Origin: Chloroflexota bacterium
GTDB lineage: Bacteria; Chloroflexota; UBA11872; UBA12225; JAJDUF01
Length of the DNA: 64,000 nucleotides
Direction of reading: 5' to 3'
NCBI GenBank assembly: GCA_022826725.1
Contig: JAJDUF010000016.1
Location: 186,001-250,000 of the forward strand
Part shown: positions 34,780 through 43,156 of the stretch, piece after piece
How positions within the stretch are numbered: the stretch's first letter is position 1
Layout: every line of letters starts with the position of its first letter
The notes under the pieces: generated by a model
What the model saw: the letters and a program-made list of their open reading frames with translations, nothing else
The model's database searches: none
Told to the model about the DNA's origin: nothing
Translations under genes and position numbers: made by a program

Positions 34780-35565
34780 TTAAGTGAAGCAGAAGACGTT
34801 GAGTGCCGTCTGCCCCATGATCCACTCGCGGTCGGTTTGGTCGCGCAGCGCCGGGTGGTCCATGACGCCGTGCAGGGCGTTCCGGTAGCCTTCCCGCTCG
34901 CTGACCGGCGGATAGTCGCTCCCCCACATCATGCGCCGCGGCCCGAATGCGTCGTAGGCCAGCTCCAGCAACGGCGGAACATGGTCGAACGCGAACTTGG
35001 TCCGGAGCACAGGTGGTCGGGCACTGATCTCGCCCAAGCCGCCGACCTTGATATAGGTATTCGGGTAGCGGGCCACAGCGAGGGCGGCTTTGTAGGTGGC
35101 GTAGGGTGGCTCGACACCGATACCGACGCCGGCGAGGTGCTCGACGATGATCGGCATTTGCGGAAAGGCGGAGACGGCCTCCGCGAACTCCCGACTGGCA
35201 AAGCCGGCCGGCTGCCCGAGCGAGCTGACGACGAGGCCCAGCTCCGCCGCCTTCCGCCAGATCGCCAGCGGATCGGCGCCGGGGAAGCGCACCGTCGGTC
35301 CGAGCCGCACGCCGGTCGCCCCGGCCGCGGCCCAGCGCTCCAGGATCGCGGGCGCGTCGGGGGACTCGGTGTCTATCACGACCACCACGGCAAACCGGCC
35401 GGGAAAGCGCTGCCGGCACTCCAGCAGGTAGGTATTGTCGAACGAGCCGCCGTGCCCGATGAGCACGGCCTTGTCCACGCCGTTGAGACTCATTTGATAG
35501 AGCAGTAGCTCTATCGGCTCGAACCAGTTTCGTCCGGCGTGGCAATGCGTATCCACGACGATCAT
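34780..35565 (-). CDS. Amidohydrolase family protein (amidohydrolase_2 type)
   Basis: TIM-barrel hydrolase/decarboxylase of 261 residues. The metal site H-x-H is in MIVVDTHCHAG at the very start, the later His is in MPIIVEHLAGVG and the catalytic Asp in RMMWGSDYPPVSE. Members hydrolyse lactones (for example sugar lactones such as L-rhamnono- or L-fucono-lactone) or decarboxylate aromatic acids. Beside a rhamnose mutarotase and an SDR, a sugar-lactonase role is plausible but is inference. Start ATG 35565 is the natural N terminus since the metal motif is at residue 6-8. Confidence 0.85.
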   Translation of the reverse strand: MIVVDTHCHAGRNWFEPIELLLYQMSLNGVDKAVLIGHGGSFDNTYLLECRQRFPGRFAVVVVIDTESPDAPAILERWAAAGATGVRLGPTVRFPGADPLAIWRKAAELGLVVSSLGQPAGFASREFAEAVSAFPQMPIIVEHLAGVGIGVEPPYATYKAALAVARYPNTYIKVGGLGEISARPPVLRTKFAFDHVPPLLELAYDAFGPRRMMWGSDYPPVSEREGYRNALHGVMDHPALRDQTDREWIMGQTALNVFCFT

Positions 35566-35586
35566 CGGCGGTCTCCTCGTCTCCCT

Positions 35587-35756
35587 TATGGTCCCTCAAA
35601 AGGGTAGTTTTTGTGTAGGTGGTTCGGGCCTCACCCCCCGGCCCCCTCTCCATCGCGGAGCGATAGAGAGGGGGTGTAGATTCCCGCGCAAGCGGGAATG
35701 ACGGGGGCGCGATTCATCGCGCCCCTACACAAAAACCTACCCTTATCAGCCCTATG
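35587..35756. mobile_element. MITE-like element, copy 1
   Basis: Terminal inverted repeats of about 30 bp: ATGGTCCCTCAAAAGGGTAG...TTTTTGTGTAGG on the left and CCTACACAAAAACCTACCC...TATCAGCCCTATGG on the right. Inside are a family A repeat (35629 on) and a palindrome GGGCGCGATTCATCGCGCCC next to ATTCCCGCGCAAGCGGGAAT. No coding capacity. A second copy with the same layout is at 55271. Confidence 0.6.
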
Positions 35757-35810
35757 GCCCCCCGCTTCGCAGGGGGACGGTCTCATCGTAGCCGGCGAGC
35801 GGGCCGGTTG

Positions 35811-37106
35811 TCACCTAGCCGGTGCCGGCTGGGTGATGGACTGTAGGCGTAGCAACCCGGGATACCACCAAGCGACCAGCGTGACGATCACCACACAGAG
35901 CAGAGCGCTGCTACCGATAGCCACCGGCGCGCCCCACTGCTCGGCGATCAACCCCTGTTCCAGGTTACCCAACGGAGAGCTACCAATTGCCAGCGTGACC
36001 AGGCCCATCGCACGACCGCGCATGGCCGGCGTTGCCTGGCTGAGGACGAGCGTGGCCTGCATGACGGAAAAGCCGGCATGTCCGAACCCGGACAGCAGGA
36101 GGAGCACCAGTGACAGCCAGAGCACGGTGGACGACGCAAAGAGACCGAGCGCGGCCGCGGCGACGAACGAGCCGCCGACAAACACCCAGCCCAAGCCACG
36201 GGCGCGAGATACCTGGGGCAGGAGCAGCAGGCCGAGCGCACCGCCCAGTCCATTAGCCGCGCCCAGCCAGCCCAGCTCTACCGGGCCGACGTGCAAGACG
36301 TGCTCGGCCATCACCGAGAAGAGCTGCTGGGCGGGAAAGACAAAGAAGTTCATCGCGACGGTGATGAGGATGACGGCCCAGATGATCTGCTCCTGCCGGA
36401 CATAGTCGAACCCCTCACGCAGCTGCCGCCAGGCCGAGGCGGAGTGGGTCGGTTGGGCGACCGGGCGCGGTACCAGCCCACTCGCGGCCACGAGAGCCAG
36501 CACGGGCAGCGCTAGCAGCGCTCCGAATGCGCCACTGCCCCAAACAGCCAGCATTGGGCCGGCGAGCAAGGGTCCGAGCACGCGCGTCCCGGACATCGAG
36601 GCGCTGTCGAGAACGGCGGCGCGAAGCAGCAGTTCCGGTCTAACCAGATCGCCGAGCAGTGAGCGGCGCGCGGGCCATTCCACCGACCAACTCACGCCGA
36701 AGCACACCGACACGACCAGGATTTGCCAGTAGGCCCCGTAGCCGGTGAGGAAGGCGCCCGCGAGCAGCGCCAGCGGGACCAGTTGTCCCCACAGGCCGAG
36801 GCGGATCATTGAGGCGCGGTTGTAGCGGTCGGCGAGCATGCCACTGAACGGCCCGACCAGCGGCAAGGGGGCGGCGCGGCAGACGCCAGCGAGAGCAACG
36901 AGCCACGGTGAGCCGGTCAGTTGCAAGGCGATCCAGCTGGTGATGGTTAGCTCCATCCAGCGGAAGAGGTTGGAGGCGCATGAGGAGAGCCACAACCGCC
37001 GGAACTGCGGGACGGCCAAGGGGGCCGCGAAGTTGCCCATCCACGGCCCAAGCGGGCCGGCGAGGCGCAGGCGGCGGCCGGGTTGAAGCGATGTAGAGGG
37101 CGGCAT
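35811..37106 (-). CDS. Major facilitator superfamily transporter (drug-efflux type)
   Basis: About 430 residues with 12 predicted spans. PQFRRLWLSSCASNLFRWMELTITSWIALQLTGSPW is the typical start of MFS_3/enterobactin-exporter-like proteins, followed by LVGPFSGMLADRYNRASMIRLG (loop 2-3 motif A, GmlaDRyn). The second half has GWLGAANGLGGALGLLLLPQVS and ends in a short tail. Substrate unknown, probably export of a small hydrophobic compound. It starts at ATG 37106 or a few codons upstream (open to 37127). It has no regulator beside it. Confidence 0.85.
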   Translation of the reverse strand: MPPSTSLQPGRRLRLAGPLGPWMGNFAAPLAVPQFRRLWLSSCASNLFRWMELTITSWIALQLTGSPWLVALAGVCRAAPLPLVGPFSGMLADRYNRASMIRLGLWGQLVPLALLAGAFLTGYGAYWQILVVSVCFGVSWSVEWPARRSLLGDLVRPELLLRAAVLDSASMSGTRVLGPLLAGPMLAVWGSGAFGALLALPVLALVAASGLVPRPVAQPTHSASAWRQLREGFDYVRQEQIIWAVILITVAMNFFVFPAQQLFSVMAEHVLHVGPVELGWLGAANGLGGALGLLLLPQVSRARGLGWVFVGGSFVAAAALGLFASSTVLWLSLVLLLLSGFGHAGFSVMQATLVLSQATPAMRGRAMGLVTLAIGSSPLGNLEQGLIAEQWGAPVAIGSSALLCVVIVTLVAWWYPGLLRLQSITQPAPAR

Positions 37107-37148
37107 GGGCGTGCAACTGTACCGCACGTTCTTGGGGCGCCCTCGCCC

Positions 37149-37200
37149 CCTCCCTAACCCTCCCCCGGAGCAAGCTCAGGGGAGGGGACTTAATGCGCCC
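37149..37200. repeat. Interspersed C-rich repeat, family C
   Basis: CCCTAACCCTCCCCCGGAGCAAGCTCAGGGGAGGGG hairpin in the divergent gap between the MFS and FAD-oxidoreductase genes, where promoters for both should lie. Confidence 0.6.
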
Positions 37201-37309
37201 TGCCAGCCGGTCCTTTGCCGAGGCAAGCTCGCGTGACAAATCGCGGTGGCCGGGTCATCATTACTCCGCCACCGATCTGTACAGGAAGCCCGAATAGAGA
37301 GGGGTAGCA

Positions 37310-38449
37310 ATGAACGCAGTTGGCCGACCGGACTTCGCCATCATCGGCGGCGGCGTCATGGGGTGTGCGCTGGCGTACTACTTGGCACGGGCCGGCGAGC
37401 GCGTGATGCTGCTGGAGCAGAGCCGGGTGGGTAGCGCCCCGTCCGCCTCGGGCGCCTCGGCAGCCATCGTGAACCTGCTCGTCACGGCGCCGGATGCGCT
37501 GCTGCACCAGTCGCTGCTGACGCACCAACTACTGCCGGAGTTGGCTGCGGACCTACAGGAGCGGACGGGCATTGACATCGGCCTCACGCGGCCCGGCAGT
37601 CTGCGGCTGGCGTTCGATGACCGCGAGCGCCCCGAGTTAGAGAGCGTCATCGAGCGGTATGCCGCCGTGGGCTACGACGCAGAATGGTTGGACGCGCAGG
37701 AGGTCCGCACCATCGAGCCGGGCGTTTCGCCGCGCGTCTGCGGTGGCGTCTACGTGCCGGGTACCTACAGCCTGTACGCCCCGCACTACGTGCGCGCGCT
37801 GGCCGCCGGGGCCGCCGCGCACGGGGCGGTGGTTCGCCAGGGTCTGCCGGTGACCGGGCTACGGCGCAGCGGGGACCGCGTGGTGACGGTCGAGACGGTG
37901 GAGGGGCGGGTTGAAGCGGGACACGTCGTGCTCGCCACCGGTGCGTGGACGGGCATGGTCGGCGCGTGGCTGGGGCTCGATGTGCCCATCGGACCGCAGC
38001 GGGGCCAGATCATGGCCGTGCAGACGCGGCCACCGCAGCCGCATGTTCGGCAGATCCTCTCGCATGAGGACGGCTATATCGTTCCCAAACCGAACGGGAC
38101 CGCGGTGGTCGGAGCGACGCGGGAGCTGGTCGGCTGGGACGGCCGGCTGACGCCGGGTGGCCTGGGGTTTCTGGCCAAACTGGCGCATCATTTTGTGCCT
38201 ACGCTGGCGGAGAGCACAGTCAAGCACGTCTGGTACGGCTTCCGACCACTGCGCTTGGACGACGGCCCGCCGCTGGTGGGGCCGCTGCCGGGCCTGAGCA
38301 ACGTCAGCATCATCGCGGGGCACGGACCCATCGGGATCACGCTGTCGGCAGCAGCCGGCTCGCTCTTGGCGCAGTCGCTGCGGGGCGAGGAGCCGCAATT
38401 GTCACTCGCGCCGTTCGACCCGGCTCGGAGTGGCATTAGTGCGGCGTGA
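37310..38449 (+). CDS. FAD-dependent oxidoreductase (DAO family, glycine/sarcosine oxidase-like)
   Basis: 379-residue flavoenzyme. FAD-binding GxGxxG at residues 12-18 (AIIGGGVMGCALAYYLARAGERVMLLE), then SGASAAIVN, typical of D-amino-acid oxidase-type enzymes. VLATGAWTGMVGAWLG and IGPQRGQIMAVQT are the conserved second FAD blocks, and HGPIGITLSAAAGSLLAQSL closes the FAD site. Substrates of this family are amino acids, N-methyl amino acids or glycerol-3-phosphate; no partner gene here narrows it. GAGAGGGG lies eight bases before ATG. It converges on the PIN gene and overlaps its 3' end by 14 bp. Confidence 0.88.
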   Translation: MNAVGRPDFAIIGGGVMGCALAYYLARAGERVMLLEQSRVGSAPSASGASAAIVNLLVTAPDALLHQSLLTHQLLPELAADLQERTGIDIGLTRPGSLRLAFDDRERPELESVIERYAAVGYDAEWLDAQEVRTIEPGVSPRVCGGVYVPGTYSLYAPHYVRALAAGAAAHGAVVRQGLPVTGLRRSGDRVVTVETVEGRVEAGHVVLATGAWTGMVGAWLGLDVPIGPQRGQIMAVQTRPPQPHVRQILSHEDGYIVPKPNGTAVVGATRELVGWDGRLTPGGLGFLAKLAHHFVPTLAESTVKHVWYGFRPLRLDDGPPLVGPLPGLSNVSIIAGHGPIGITLSAAAGSLLAQSLRGEEPQLSLAPFDPARSGISAA

Positions 38450-38987
38450 CAGTACGCGACCGTCTGTAGCCGAGCTTTCGACAAGGCTCGGCTGGGGCAC
38501 CGCGTTCCAGCCAGGGGATTGGCTTTTCCTTTTCCTTCTCAGGATTCACCCACACAATTCGCTGTAGCTCCTCAACAAAAAGCGCCACCTCCCGGAGGAA
38601 TACCCTTATATCCTTGTCAACCGAGGCTACGGTGCGGTCGGTGGCAAGAGCCAACTCTATCAGGCACGCATCTTTGTAAATAGCATCCCGCGTCTTTTCG
38701 GTAGGCGCTACTTCATCAAGTCTGTCACGCAAGGCCCAATCCGGGTCCATAGGCACGACCTGCAACCGCTTGCGGGCCAACATCGAGAATCGCCACCGCC
38801 GCGCAAAGAGTTGCTGGTGCTCATCCCATTCAGCCCTGATCTCCGGTGACATGACGATGCGATGACCAAAGTCCCGGACAGTCGTGAGGAACTTGCGGCA
38901 TTGCACGGCCGCCGGGTAACGCGATCCCGGGGCACCGGCCCGCCTCGCTACTGAGGCATCAATAACGAGGCGTCTACTTTCCGGCAC
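38436..38987 (-). CDS. PIN-domain-like putative nuclease
   Basis: 183 residues. The acidic positions expected of a PIN fold are in order: Asp 10 in RLVIDASVA, Glu 49 or 53 in SPEIRAEWDEH, Asp 106 in YKDACLIELAL and Asp 124/126 in TVASVDKDIR. These four would bind Mg/Mn and cut RNA. The C terminus is Lys/Arg-rich. It overlaps the end of the ATPase gene upstream by 14 bp, so both are made from one mRNA. I infer a two-component module in which the ATPase controls the nuclease, as in other defence or toxin pairs. It is not in a normal VapBC setting, since no small antitoxin is present. Confidence 0.75.
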   Translation of the reverse strand: MPESRRLVIDASVARRAGAPGSRYPAAVQCRKFLTTVRDFGHRIVMSPEIRAEWDEHQQLFARRWRFSMLARKRLQVVPMDPDWALRDRLDEVAPTEKTRDAIYKDACLIELALATDRTVASVDKDIRVFLREVALFVEELQRIVWVNPEKEKEKPIPWLERGAPAEPCRKLGYRRSRTVTPH

Positions 38988-40368
38988 GAGCCTGTTTCCA
39001 CAGCACTAGCTCGGCGGCGTCGAGATAGCGGCTCTGCCATTTGAGATCAATGTCGGCAAAGTCTTCAGGCCAATCGCCGAACGCGCCGGCCTCATCGAGG
39101 TCCGCAGAGGTCACCGTGGTTGCACCATTCTCGCCGCGCTCGAACCAGTGGAGGGCTACGAGGTCGGGAGGCAGCTTGCCTTCGGCGACGAGCGTCTGCA
39201 CGCCGAGCAGCAGCAGGGAGCTATGCGTCTCGACGACGACGCGCACGCCGCGCCGGGCTGCGTCGGCCAGCAGCTTTGCCAGCGCGACTTGCGCTCGGGG
39301 GTGGAGATCGCGTTCCGGGTGCTCCAGGTAGACCAACTGCCCCGGTATGGCCGTCAGCAGCGCCACGAGCGCCGGCAGCACCTGCGATACGCCAACACCC
39401 ATGTCGGCGATGTTCACCAGTTCTGCTCGCTTACCGTGCTGGCGCTCTGGCAGGAGGGCAGCGAGTAGCTCGATCTCCACGTCATTGAGCCGCCTCGCCT
39501 CGACTTTCCAGGTGAGACCAAGCGATTCGAGTGCCTGACCCAACTTCTCAAGGCGGCTGACCCGCGTACCCTGCCAGGACTCGATGATACTTGCGATATA
39601 GTGCTCAAACCGACCCTCATACTGAAGGCGAGACTGAAAGTCAGAACCCGCCGACTTGTAGGTGCGGGGGTTGTCCCTCAACGCTGGCAGGTGAATAAAA
39701 AGCATTCCCAAACAACGTTGGAACGGGGAAGATGGTCTAGTGCTCTCAAAACTCAATCTGGAGAATAATTCAATTCCAAGAAAGCAGCGATCACGAAACG
39801 TCTTTATCTCGGTTATTTCCTCCCCCCCTCCAATGAAGAAAGCTATGTCCTGCGGCACGCTTTGACGTATATCGTCACTGATCTCTTCGGCATTCATCTC
39901 CATGCCCGGACGAAGTGGGAAGTTCGGCCAACCTGAGGTATGTATCTGGAAGACATCAATACCTCTTCCTTGCTGATATTGGAAAGAACTCTTCATCCAC
40001 TCTTCGCCTTGAAGTTCATTGTCTCGTACCGTTAGGCTGACGGTGAATTTGGCTCCGTCGAATTCAATGGGTATCCCCCTATCGCTCCGCCGCCATGACA
40101 GGAATTGCTCGGCGGAGGTGAAGTGGACGTTGGGGCCGTCGAGCTTGAGGGGGCCTGGGTCATAGGTGGCTTCGAGGGTCTGCTTCATCATGAGCAGCGG
40201 CTGCATGATGCTCGACTTGCCGGAGTTGTTCGCGCCGGCGAGGATCGTCAGCGGGCGCACGGCGATACGCTGCTCGTCGTAGAGCGACTTGAAGCCTTGG
40301 ACGGCGATCTCGGTGATGCCACGGGGCGTAGCATCCTGCTGCTGGTCAGCCGACCCGGTTGCGCTCAT
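38974..40368 (-). CDS. AAA/ABC-type ATPase (AAA_15/DUF3696, OLD-like)
   Basis: 464 residues. Walker A GANNSGKSS (Lys 51), a long insert (~residues 90-300), ABC-signature-like region NIADMGVGVSQVLPALVALL, Walker B QLVYLEHPERDLHPRAQ (Glu 349) and the H-loop VVVETHSSLLLLGV (His 382). This is the SMC-like ABC ATPase core found in OLD, Septu, PARIS and retron-associated proteins; the 'LEHPE-DLHPRAQ' form is typical of DUF3696 ATPases. It lacks a fused TOPRIM nuclease; instead the next gene encodes a separate PIN-like nuclease. ATG 40368 starts the conserved part. The central part (39600-40100) is AT-richer than its flanks. Confidence 0.88.
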   Translation of the reverse strand: MSATGSADQQQDATPRGITEIAVQGFKSLYDEQRIAVRPLTILAGANNSGKSSIMQPLLMMKQTLEATYDPGPLKLDGPNVHFTSAEQFLSWRRSDRGIPIEFDGAKFTVSLTVRDNELQGEEWMKSSFQYQQGRGIDVFQIHTSGWPNFPLRPGMEMNAEEISDDIRQSVPQDIAFFIGGGEEITEIKTFRDRCFLGIELFSRLSFESTRPSSPFQRCLGMLFIHLPALRDNPRTYKSAGSDFQSRLQYEGRFEHYIASIIESWQGTRVSRLEKLGQALESLGLTWKVEARRLNDVEIELLAALLPERQHGKRAELVNIADMGVGVSQVLPALVALLTAIPGQLVYLEHPERDLHPRAQVALAKLLADAARRGVRVVVETHSSLLLLGVQTLVAEGKLPPDLVALHWFERGENGATTVTSADLDEAGAFGDWPEDFADIDLKWQSRYLDAAELVLWKQARAGK

Positions 40369-40485
40369 CGGGTGATCCTCTCGTATCCGCCGCGGCGGGA
40401 GACGCGCACAATACATTCTAGGGGATGGCTCGGCGGCCGGGGCGGCGGTATGATGCTCGGACCGCTGCATAGGGGAGGAGAAGCG

Positions 40486-41625
40486 ATGGAAAGCGCATAT
40501 CGCGCCGCCGTGATCGGATTGGGACGCATTGCCAGCACGTTTGACGACGAACAGGGGCCGTGGAGCGTGTGGCGCGGGCCGCACGCCCATACGCCGAGCT
40601 ATCTCGCCGCCGGGGTGCCGGTGGTGGCGGGGGCCGACCCGCACGATGGGCAGCGCGCGGCCTATCGGCGGAAGTGGGGCATCGAATCGCTCTACGGCGA
40701 CTACCGGGAGATGCTGGAACGGGAGCGACCGGACATTCTGAGCATCTGCACGACGGCCAAGCCGCGGGCGGACATTTTGCTCGATGCGGTGGAGATTGGG
40801 GCCTCGCGGGGGCTGAAGGCGATCTGGGCGGAGAAGCCGATGGCGCTCTCGCTGGAGGAAGCCGACCGCATGATCGCGGCGTGCCGGGCGGCGGGGATCG
40901 TGCTGGCGATTGGCTGCGCGCGCTCCTGGAAGGCCAGCTACAACCGCATGCGGAAGCTGATCGAGGTCGGGGAGCTGGGCGAGGTGCTGCAAGTGATCGG
41001 TCTCGGCCAGTGCGGACTATCGCACAACGGTAGTCACCTGCTCGCCACGGTCAACTACTTGGCCGGGGCGCGGGCAGAGTGGGTGTTCGGCCACATCGCG
41101 AGCGACGAGGCGGCTGCCAGCGACGACGATCCGCAGGGCAACGGCTACTTGCAGTACGCGAACGGCGTGCAGGGCTTTGTGCGGACGATGCCGTGCGGCG
41201 CGGCCGACTGGGATATCGAGGTGATCGGCACCAAGGGCCGGCTGCGCTCGCTCAACAATGGCGAGCAAACGGAGTTCTGGAAGCTGGTGCCGTCCGGCCT
41301 GGAAGGACGCGGGATGGAACCGGCGCAGCACATCTTTCCGCTGCCAACCTCGACAGAGAACGCCAATGTGCGCTGCGTGCGCGACCTGATCGCGTGCATC
41401 GAGACCGGTAAGGAACCGAACTGTAGCGGCGAGGACGGGCGGCACACGCTGGAGATCGCGCTGGCCTTGCGCGAGTCTCACCGCCGCGGCGGGATGCGGG
41501 TGGCGCTGCCGCTGGCGGACCGCTCGCTGCACATCCGCTCGCTGGAGACGCTGCACGGCGACGATCCGGCCATCGTGCGCCGCGCCCGGGCTGAAGCCGC
41601 GGCGCGGGCGGCCACCGCCAGCTAG
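40486..41625 (+). CDS. Gfo/Idh/MocA family oxidoreductase
   Basis: NAD(P)-dependent sugar dehydrogenase type, 379 residues. Rossmann start RAAVIGLGRIASTF, then GADPHDGQRAAYRRKWG and the family catalytic-lysine block AIWAEKPMALSLEEADRM (EKP). C-terminal half has NGYLQYANGVQGFVRTMP and VIGTKGRLRSL, the typical beta-sheet part. The ribosome site GGGGAGGAG is seven bases before ATG 40486. It lies upstream of the TPP-enzyme subunits on the same strand, with an 87-bp gap, and may be part of the same pathway. Substrate unknown: a sugar, inositol or related acid. Confidence 0.9.
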   Translation: MESAYRAAVIGLGRIASTFDDEQGPWSVWRGPHAHTPSYLAAGVPVVAGADPHDGQRAAYRRKWGIESLYGDYREMLERERPDILSICTTAKPRADILLDAVEIGASRGLKAIWAEKPMALSLEEADRMIAACRAAGIVLAIGCARSWKASYNRMRKLIEVGELGEVLQVIGLGQCGLSHNGSHLLATVNYLAGARAEWVFGHIASDEAAASDDDPQGNGYLQYANGVQGFVRTMPCGAADWDIEVIGTKGRLRSLNNGEQTEFWKLVPSGLEGRGMEPAQHIFPLPTSTENANVRCVRDLIACIETGKEPNCSGEDGRHTLEIALALRESHRRGGMRVALPLADRSLHIRSLETLHGDDPAIVRRARAEAAARAATAS

Positions 41626-41712
41626 TCGGTCGGCGTTGGCGCCGAGCACCTATGGTATCGTGGGGGCGGTGCCGGCCGCAGAGGGGCGCAACGACGTGAG
41701 GAGCGTGAGACG

Positions 41713-42231
41713 ATGAGCGCGGAGGTGGCGGCAGCGGCGGAGCAGGAGTTGACGGCCGCGGGGGTGGTGGCCACCCTGAAACGGTGCGGCCTCACGCATC
41801 TGGTGTGGCTACCGGACAGCGAGGCCGGTTTCCTGCACGCCGCCCTTAGCCAAGACCCGGACTTGAACCTGGTGCCGGTTTGCCGCGAGGGGGAGGCGAT
41901 GGCCGTCGCGCTCGGTCTGATGGTGGCCGGTCAGCGCCCGGCGGTCGTGATCCAGAACACCGGCTTTCTCGAATCCGGCGACTCGGTGCGGGGCGCTATG
42001 CTCGACACGGGCTTTCCCTTCTTCCTGATGATCGGCTACCGGGGGTGGCACGCCGGCGAGCCGATGACCGATTCGGCGGGCATTTACACCGAGCCGGTGC
42101 TGCAAGCCTGGGGCATTCCGTACTACCTGGTCGAGGACGACCGTGACCTGCACCACATCGAGCAGGCCAGTCGGGAGGCGCAGGAGGGCAGCAAGCCGGT
42201 CGCGGTGCTGATCGGACGAGAGTATCGCTGA
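41713..42231 (+). CDS. TPP-dependent decarboxylase, alpha (Pyr-domain) subunit
   Basis: 172 residues, the pyrimidine-binding half of a split thiamine-diphosphate enzyme of the sulfopyruvate decarboxylase (ComD) / phosphonopyruvate decarboxylase type. The catalytic Glu is in LVPVCREGEAMAVALGLMVAG, and VIQNTGFLESGDSVRG and PFFLMIGYRGWHAGEP are typical of this group. The second subunit is the next gene on this strand. Sulfopyruvate decarboxylase makes sulfoacetaldehyde (coenzyme M route), phosphonopyruvate decarboxylase makes phosphonoacetaldehyde; in bacteria without coenzyme M other 2-oxo-acid substrates are possible. Which is used here is open. Confidence 0.85.
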   Translation: MSAEVAAAAEQELTAAGVVATLKRCGLTHLVWLPDSEAGFLHAALSQDPDLNLVPVCREGEAMAVALGLMVAGQRPAVVIQNTGFLESGDSVRGAMLDTGFPFFLMIGYRGWHAGEPMTDSAGIYTEPVLQAWGIPYYLVEDDRDLHHIEQASREAQEGSKPVAVLIGREYR

Positions 42232-42258
42232 GAGACGGCCAGGGAGTGAGGTCCGATT

Positions 42259-42374
42259 TCCCTCCCCTATGCGTCAGCACGGGGGAGGGCTAGGGAGGGG
42301 GCAGTGACTAGGCCCCCCTATGGTCCCCCCGCATGGCAGGGGGACATGGATTCCGACGCAGGCGGGGATGACGG
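42259..42374. repeat. Three repeats in series between the TPP-enzyme subunits
   Basis: A reversed family C copy (CCTCCCC...CGGGGGAGGGCTAGGG), then family B (CCCCCCTATGGTCCCCCCGC...GCAGGGGGAC), then a GATTCCGACGCAGGCGGGGATGACGG element similar to the ATTCCCGC..GCGGGAAT palindrome in the 35.6-kb element. Together they fill most of the 168-bp gap. Confidence 0.7.
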
Positions 42375-42399
42375 ACACATGGTTAGAGGACAAGAAGTG

Positions 42400-42981
42400 A
42401 TGGCTGACAGTGGGCGGATGTCGTATCTGGATGCGCTGGCGGTGCTGGAGCGCCGGCGGCGGGATGAGATCGTCGTGACGACGATGACCTGCTCGCGCGT
42501 GTGGGCTTACCTCTCGGAGCACCCGGAGCTTGACGTGTCGTTCGGTGGGTGCATGGGCAAGGCGTCGTCGCTGGGGCTGGGGCTGGCACTCGGCCGGCCG
42601 GGCCGGCGGGTGTGGGTGCTCGACGGCGACGGGTCGCTGGTGATGAACCTGGGCAGCCTGGTGACGATTGCCCAACAGGCCCCCGCCAACCTGCTGCACG
42701 TGCTGCTCGAAAACGGCGTCTACGAGGTCACGGGCGGCCAGCCCGTGCCGGGCGCCGGACTGGCCGACTTCGCTACGATGGCCCGCGCCGCCGGCTACCG
42801 GTCGGCCTACCGCTTCGATACCCTGGCGGCGTTGGAGGCGAGCGTGGACGAGGTGCTGGCGGCGCCCGGCCCGACGTTCGTGACGCTGGTCGTCGAGGAG
42901 GCAGGCGCGGCGCCGCGCAAAGCCTACCCACCGACGCGCCAGGCGTTGGCCACGCTGCGTGACCGCCTCGCCGCGGCCTAG
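42400..42981 (+). CDS. TPP-dependent decarboxylase, beta (PP-domain) subunit
   Basis: 193 residues, the diphosphate-binding half (ComE-like). The TPP-Mg motif is VLDGDGSLVMNLGSLVTIAQ...LLENGVYEVTGGQ (GDG about 27 residues before N-G). The N-terminal DEIVVTTMTCSRVWAYLSEHPELDVSFGGCMGKASSLGLGLAL is characteristic of sulfopyruvate/phosphonopyruvate decarboxylase beta chains. It should pair with the product of 41713-42231. ATG 42400 is preferred; another in-frame ATG at 42379 is possible. In most genomes the two genes abut; here a repeat cluster separates them. Confidence 0.88.
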   Translation: MADSGRMSYLDALAVLERRRRDEIVVTTMTCSRVWAYLSEHPELDVSFGGCMGKASSLGLGLALGRPGRRVWVLDGDGSLVMNLGSLVTIAQQAPANLLHVLLENGVYEVTGGQPVPGAGLADFATMARAAGYRSAYRFDTLAALEASVDEVLAAPGPTFVTLVVEEAGAAPRKAYPPTRQALATLRDRLAAA

Positions 42982-43101
42982 CAGGCGGTGCGTCGTCGGT
43001 GTAGCCAGCCCCTTACCCATACGCCCTCTGGCGCGAGTATTGATACTTATAGCACGTTGCACTATTATGCCGTTCCGGCCACATTTCACGGACACGTACC
43101 A

Positions 43102-43131
43102 TTTAACCTGTGGGTTATCAACTGTTACACT
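43102..43131 (+). promoter_or_regulatory. Possible promoter of the DUF5343 gene
   Basis: TTTAAC (43102-43107) and TACACT (43126-43131) are 18 bp apart in an AT-rich dip, 25 bp upstream of the ATG. The -35 is a poor match, so confidence is modest. Confidence 0.35.
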
Positions 43132-43156
43132 GTCCAAAGGTAGAGGAGACAGTGAT

